Below are positions 5,925 to 6,887 of a stretch of 6,887 bases of DNA, piece after piece. The position numbers and the translations under genes were made by a program. The notes beneath the pieces were generated by a model, which saw only the letters and a list, made by a program, of their open reading frames with translations, ran no database searches and was not told the origin of the DNA. The stretch is from JBBDNV01 sp040877415. Lineage in GTDB: Bacteria; Planctomycetota; Planctomycetia; Pirellulales; PALSA-1355. Location: the NCBI GenBank assembly GCA_040877415.1, contig JBBDNV010000043.1:1-6887 (forward strand). Reading direction: 5' to 3'. Numbering within the stretch: position 1 is the first letter of the stretch; each line of letters starts with the position of its first letter.

Positions 5925-6716
5925 ATGATTCGAGCGTTACTGATCGGCAGCCTGGAGCGGGATTCGGCGGTCGTGGCCGACGGCAGCGTGAACGTCGCTT
6001 GTGCGCCAGACGTGCCGGAAGCCATCCGCATGCTCGAGACCGGCGCAGCGCCTTCGCCCGAGCTCGTGGTGCTGGCCGAATCGCGCGGCGGGGAGTTTAG
6101 CGCTACGTCGCTCGCTCTGGTGCGAAAGCAGGTTCCGCTGGCCCGGGTGTGGCGCATGTTGGGCACGTGGTGCGAGGGCGAGTCGCGCAGCGGTCGCCCG
6201 CCGGCGGCCTGTCTGGCGACCTATTGGCACCAATGGGAAGCTCGTATGGCGCGCGAGCTGGAGAGGGTCCGGCAGGGCGTCAACCCGAGCTGGACACTGC
6301 CCGTTACGGCCACCCCCGACGAGCGGATGCTGGCCAGCGAGGGAACCTTCGATCGAAAACGTTCCGGCACGATCGCCATATGCGCCGCGAGCGCGGCGGC
6401 CGCGGAGGCGCTTGAGGACCTTTGCCGCGCGGGGGGGTTCGACACCTTAGTGGCCGCCGACGAGGGACGATTTCGCCTCGCCCGAAGGGGGGCCGTGCTG
6501 TGGGACACGACCATCGGTCGAATGACCGACGAGCGGCGCGTGGCCGAGCTGCGCAGCCGCGCGGGCGGCGCGCCGGTGCTGGCGATCGTCGGTTTTCCGC
6601 GCGCCGGCGACGTGGAGCTTGCGCGCCGCTTGGGCATCGCCGCGGTGATCTCGAAACCATTTCTGGCCGGCGATCTCATGTGGCATCTCGACCGGACCAT
6701 CCCGCCAGCCGGCTAG
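5925..6716 (+). CDS. Hypothetical protein with two receiver-like halves
   Basis: I do not recognise a named function. The 263-residue, probably cytoplasmic protein looks like two degenerate response-regulator receiver folds. The first half (1-~110) starts MIRALLIGSL, has ELVVLAE (46-52) at the strand that normally ends in the phosphoacceptor Asp, and ends in LGTWCEGESRSGRPPAA (79-95) and YWHQWE (100-105), which look like conserved family motifs. The second half (~147-263) has TIAICAAS (149-156), AVLWDTT (190-196) with D194 near the phosphoacceptor position, VLAIVGFPR (218-226) and ISKPF (242-246), where K244-P245 matches the conserved Lys-Pro of receivers. The acidic pair expected near the start of each fold is absent, so phosphorylation is doubtful. 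No transmembrane segment or DNA-binding domain was seen. The ATG at 5925 follows the terminator but lacks a Shine-Dalgarno; frames starting earlier would span the terminator. Confidence 0.75.
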   Translation: MIRALLIGSLERDSAVVADGSVNVACAPDVPEAIRMLETGAAPSPELVVLAESRGGEFSATSLALVRKQVPLARVWRMLGTWCEGESRSGRPPAACLATYWHQWEARMARELERVRQGVNPSWTLPVTATPDERMLASEGTFDRKRSGTIAICAASAAAAEALEDLCRAGGFDTLVAADEGRFRLARRGAVLWDTTIGRMTDERRVAELRSRAGGAPVLAIVGFPRAGDVELARRLGIAAVISKPFLAGDLMWHLDRTIPPAG

Positions 6717-6763
6717 CGGTCCGTCACGCGAGCATTGTCGCTGCGGGGTGCCGCCAAAGCAAC

Positions 6764-6836
6764 TTGTAGCCGGCCTCAGTGAGGGCGGTGTTCTGAGTTG
6801 ACCGGCCTGCGTTCCGCCCATCCGGGGTCGCTGACC
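6764..6836. repeat. Degenerate second copy of the twin-hairpin repeat
   Basis: Bases 6764-6784 match 4285-4305 exactly over 21 positions, in the same orientation, including GTAGCCGG and the CCTC-AGT-GAGG hairpin. After that the copy decays (GGGCGGTG instead of GGCCGGGG). A separate CCGGGGTC-GCT-GACC hairpin at 6822-6836 resembles the second half of the intact element with loop GCT in place of AGT. It lies downstream of the receiver-like gene, where no T-rich terminator was found. Confidence 0.75.
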
Positions 6837-6862
6837 TCGTTGTTCTACACATCTGCGACTGC

Positions 6863-6881
6863 TAGCGGCCGCGTAGCGGCC
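6863..6881 (+). repeat. Direct repeat TAGCGGCC, two copies
   Basis: TAGCGGCC occurs at 6863-6870 and 6874-6881 with three bases between. It sits at the window edge, so whether it is part of a longer array to the right cannot be seen. Confidence 0.5.
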
Positions 6882-6887
6882 CAGGAT

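Overview
This window looks like a piece of a GC-rich planctomycete chromosome, most likely order Pirellulales. That is an inference from gene content. It carries a DUF1559 protein with a prepilin-type N-terminus (a family hugely expanded in Planctomycetes), an excisionase-type HTH domain fused to a PTS EIIA domain, and stacks of short palindromes between genes of the kind scattered through these genomes. No sequence search was run.

Layout. On the minus strand, 80-3011 holds two peptidoglycan precursor ligases in the order murE then murF, 16 bases apart. MurE carries the DNPR signature of meso-diaminopimelate-adding enzymes, so the two would build UDP-MurNAc-pentapeptide with mDAP. A candidate sigma70-type promoter for this pair lies at 3113-3140, and a perfect 10-bp inverted repeat at 3095-3121 overlaps its -10 box. 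Divergently, on the plus strand, 3268-3987 encodes the HTH-EIIA fusion. Bases 3988-4644 contain no convincing gene. They hold a nested palindrome cluster (4071-4218), a twin-hairpin element with a 20-bp tandem repeat (4287-4374), a near-consensus promoter (4381-4409), and another palindrome (4494-4516) in the leader of the next gene. The DUF1559 gene (4645-5805) has its own promoter, a strong Shine-Dalgarno and a textbook intrinsic terminator (5865-5902), so it looks like a self-contained unit. A 263-residue protein with two receiver-like halves follows (5925-6716). The window ends in a degenerate second copy of the twin-hairpin element (6764-6836).

How the genes work together. Only murE-murF form a clear pathway unit. 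The HTH-EIIA gene shares a divergent control region with them, which makes a regulatory link conceivable but unproven. The DUF1559 and receiver-like genes are separated by a terminator and are not obviously linked to cell-wall synthesis. I see no CRISPR array, toxin-antitoxin pair, transposase, tRNA or rRNA. The parts most worth following up are the operator-like palindrome at the murE promoter, the HTH-EIIA fusion, the receiver-like protein and the two families of structured repeats.
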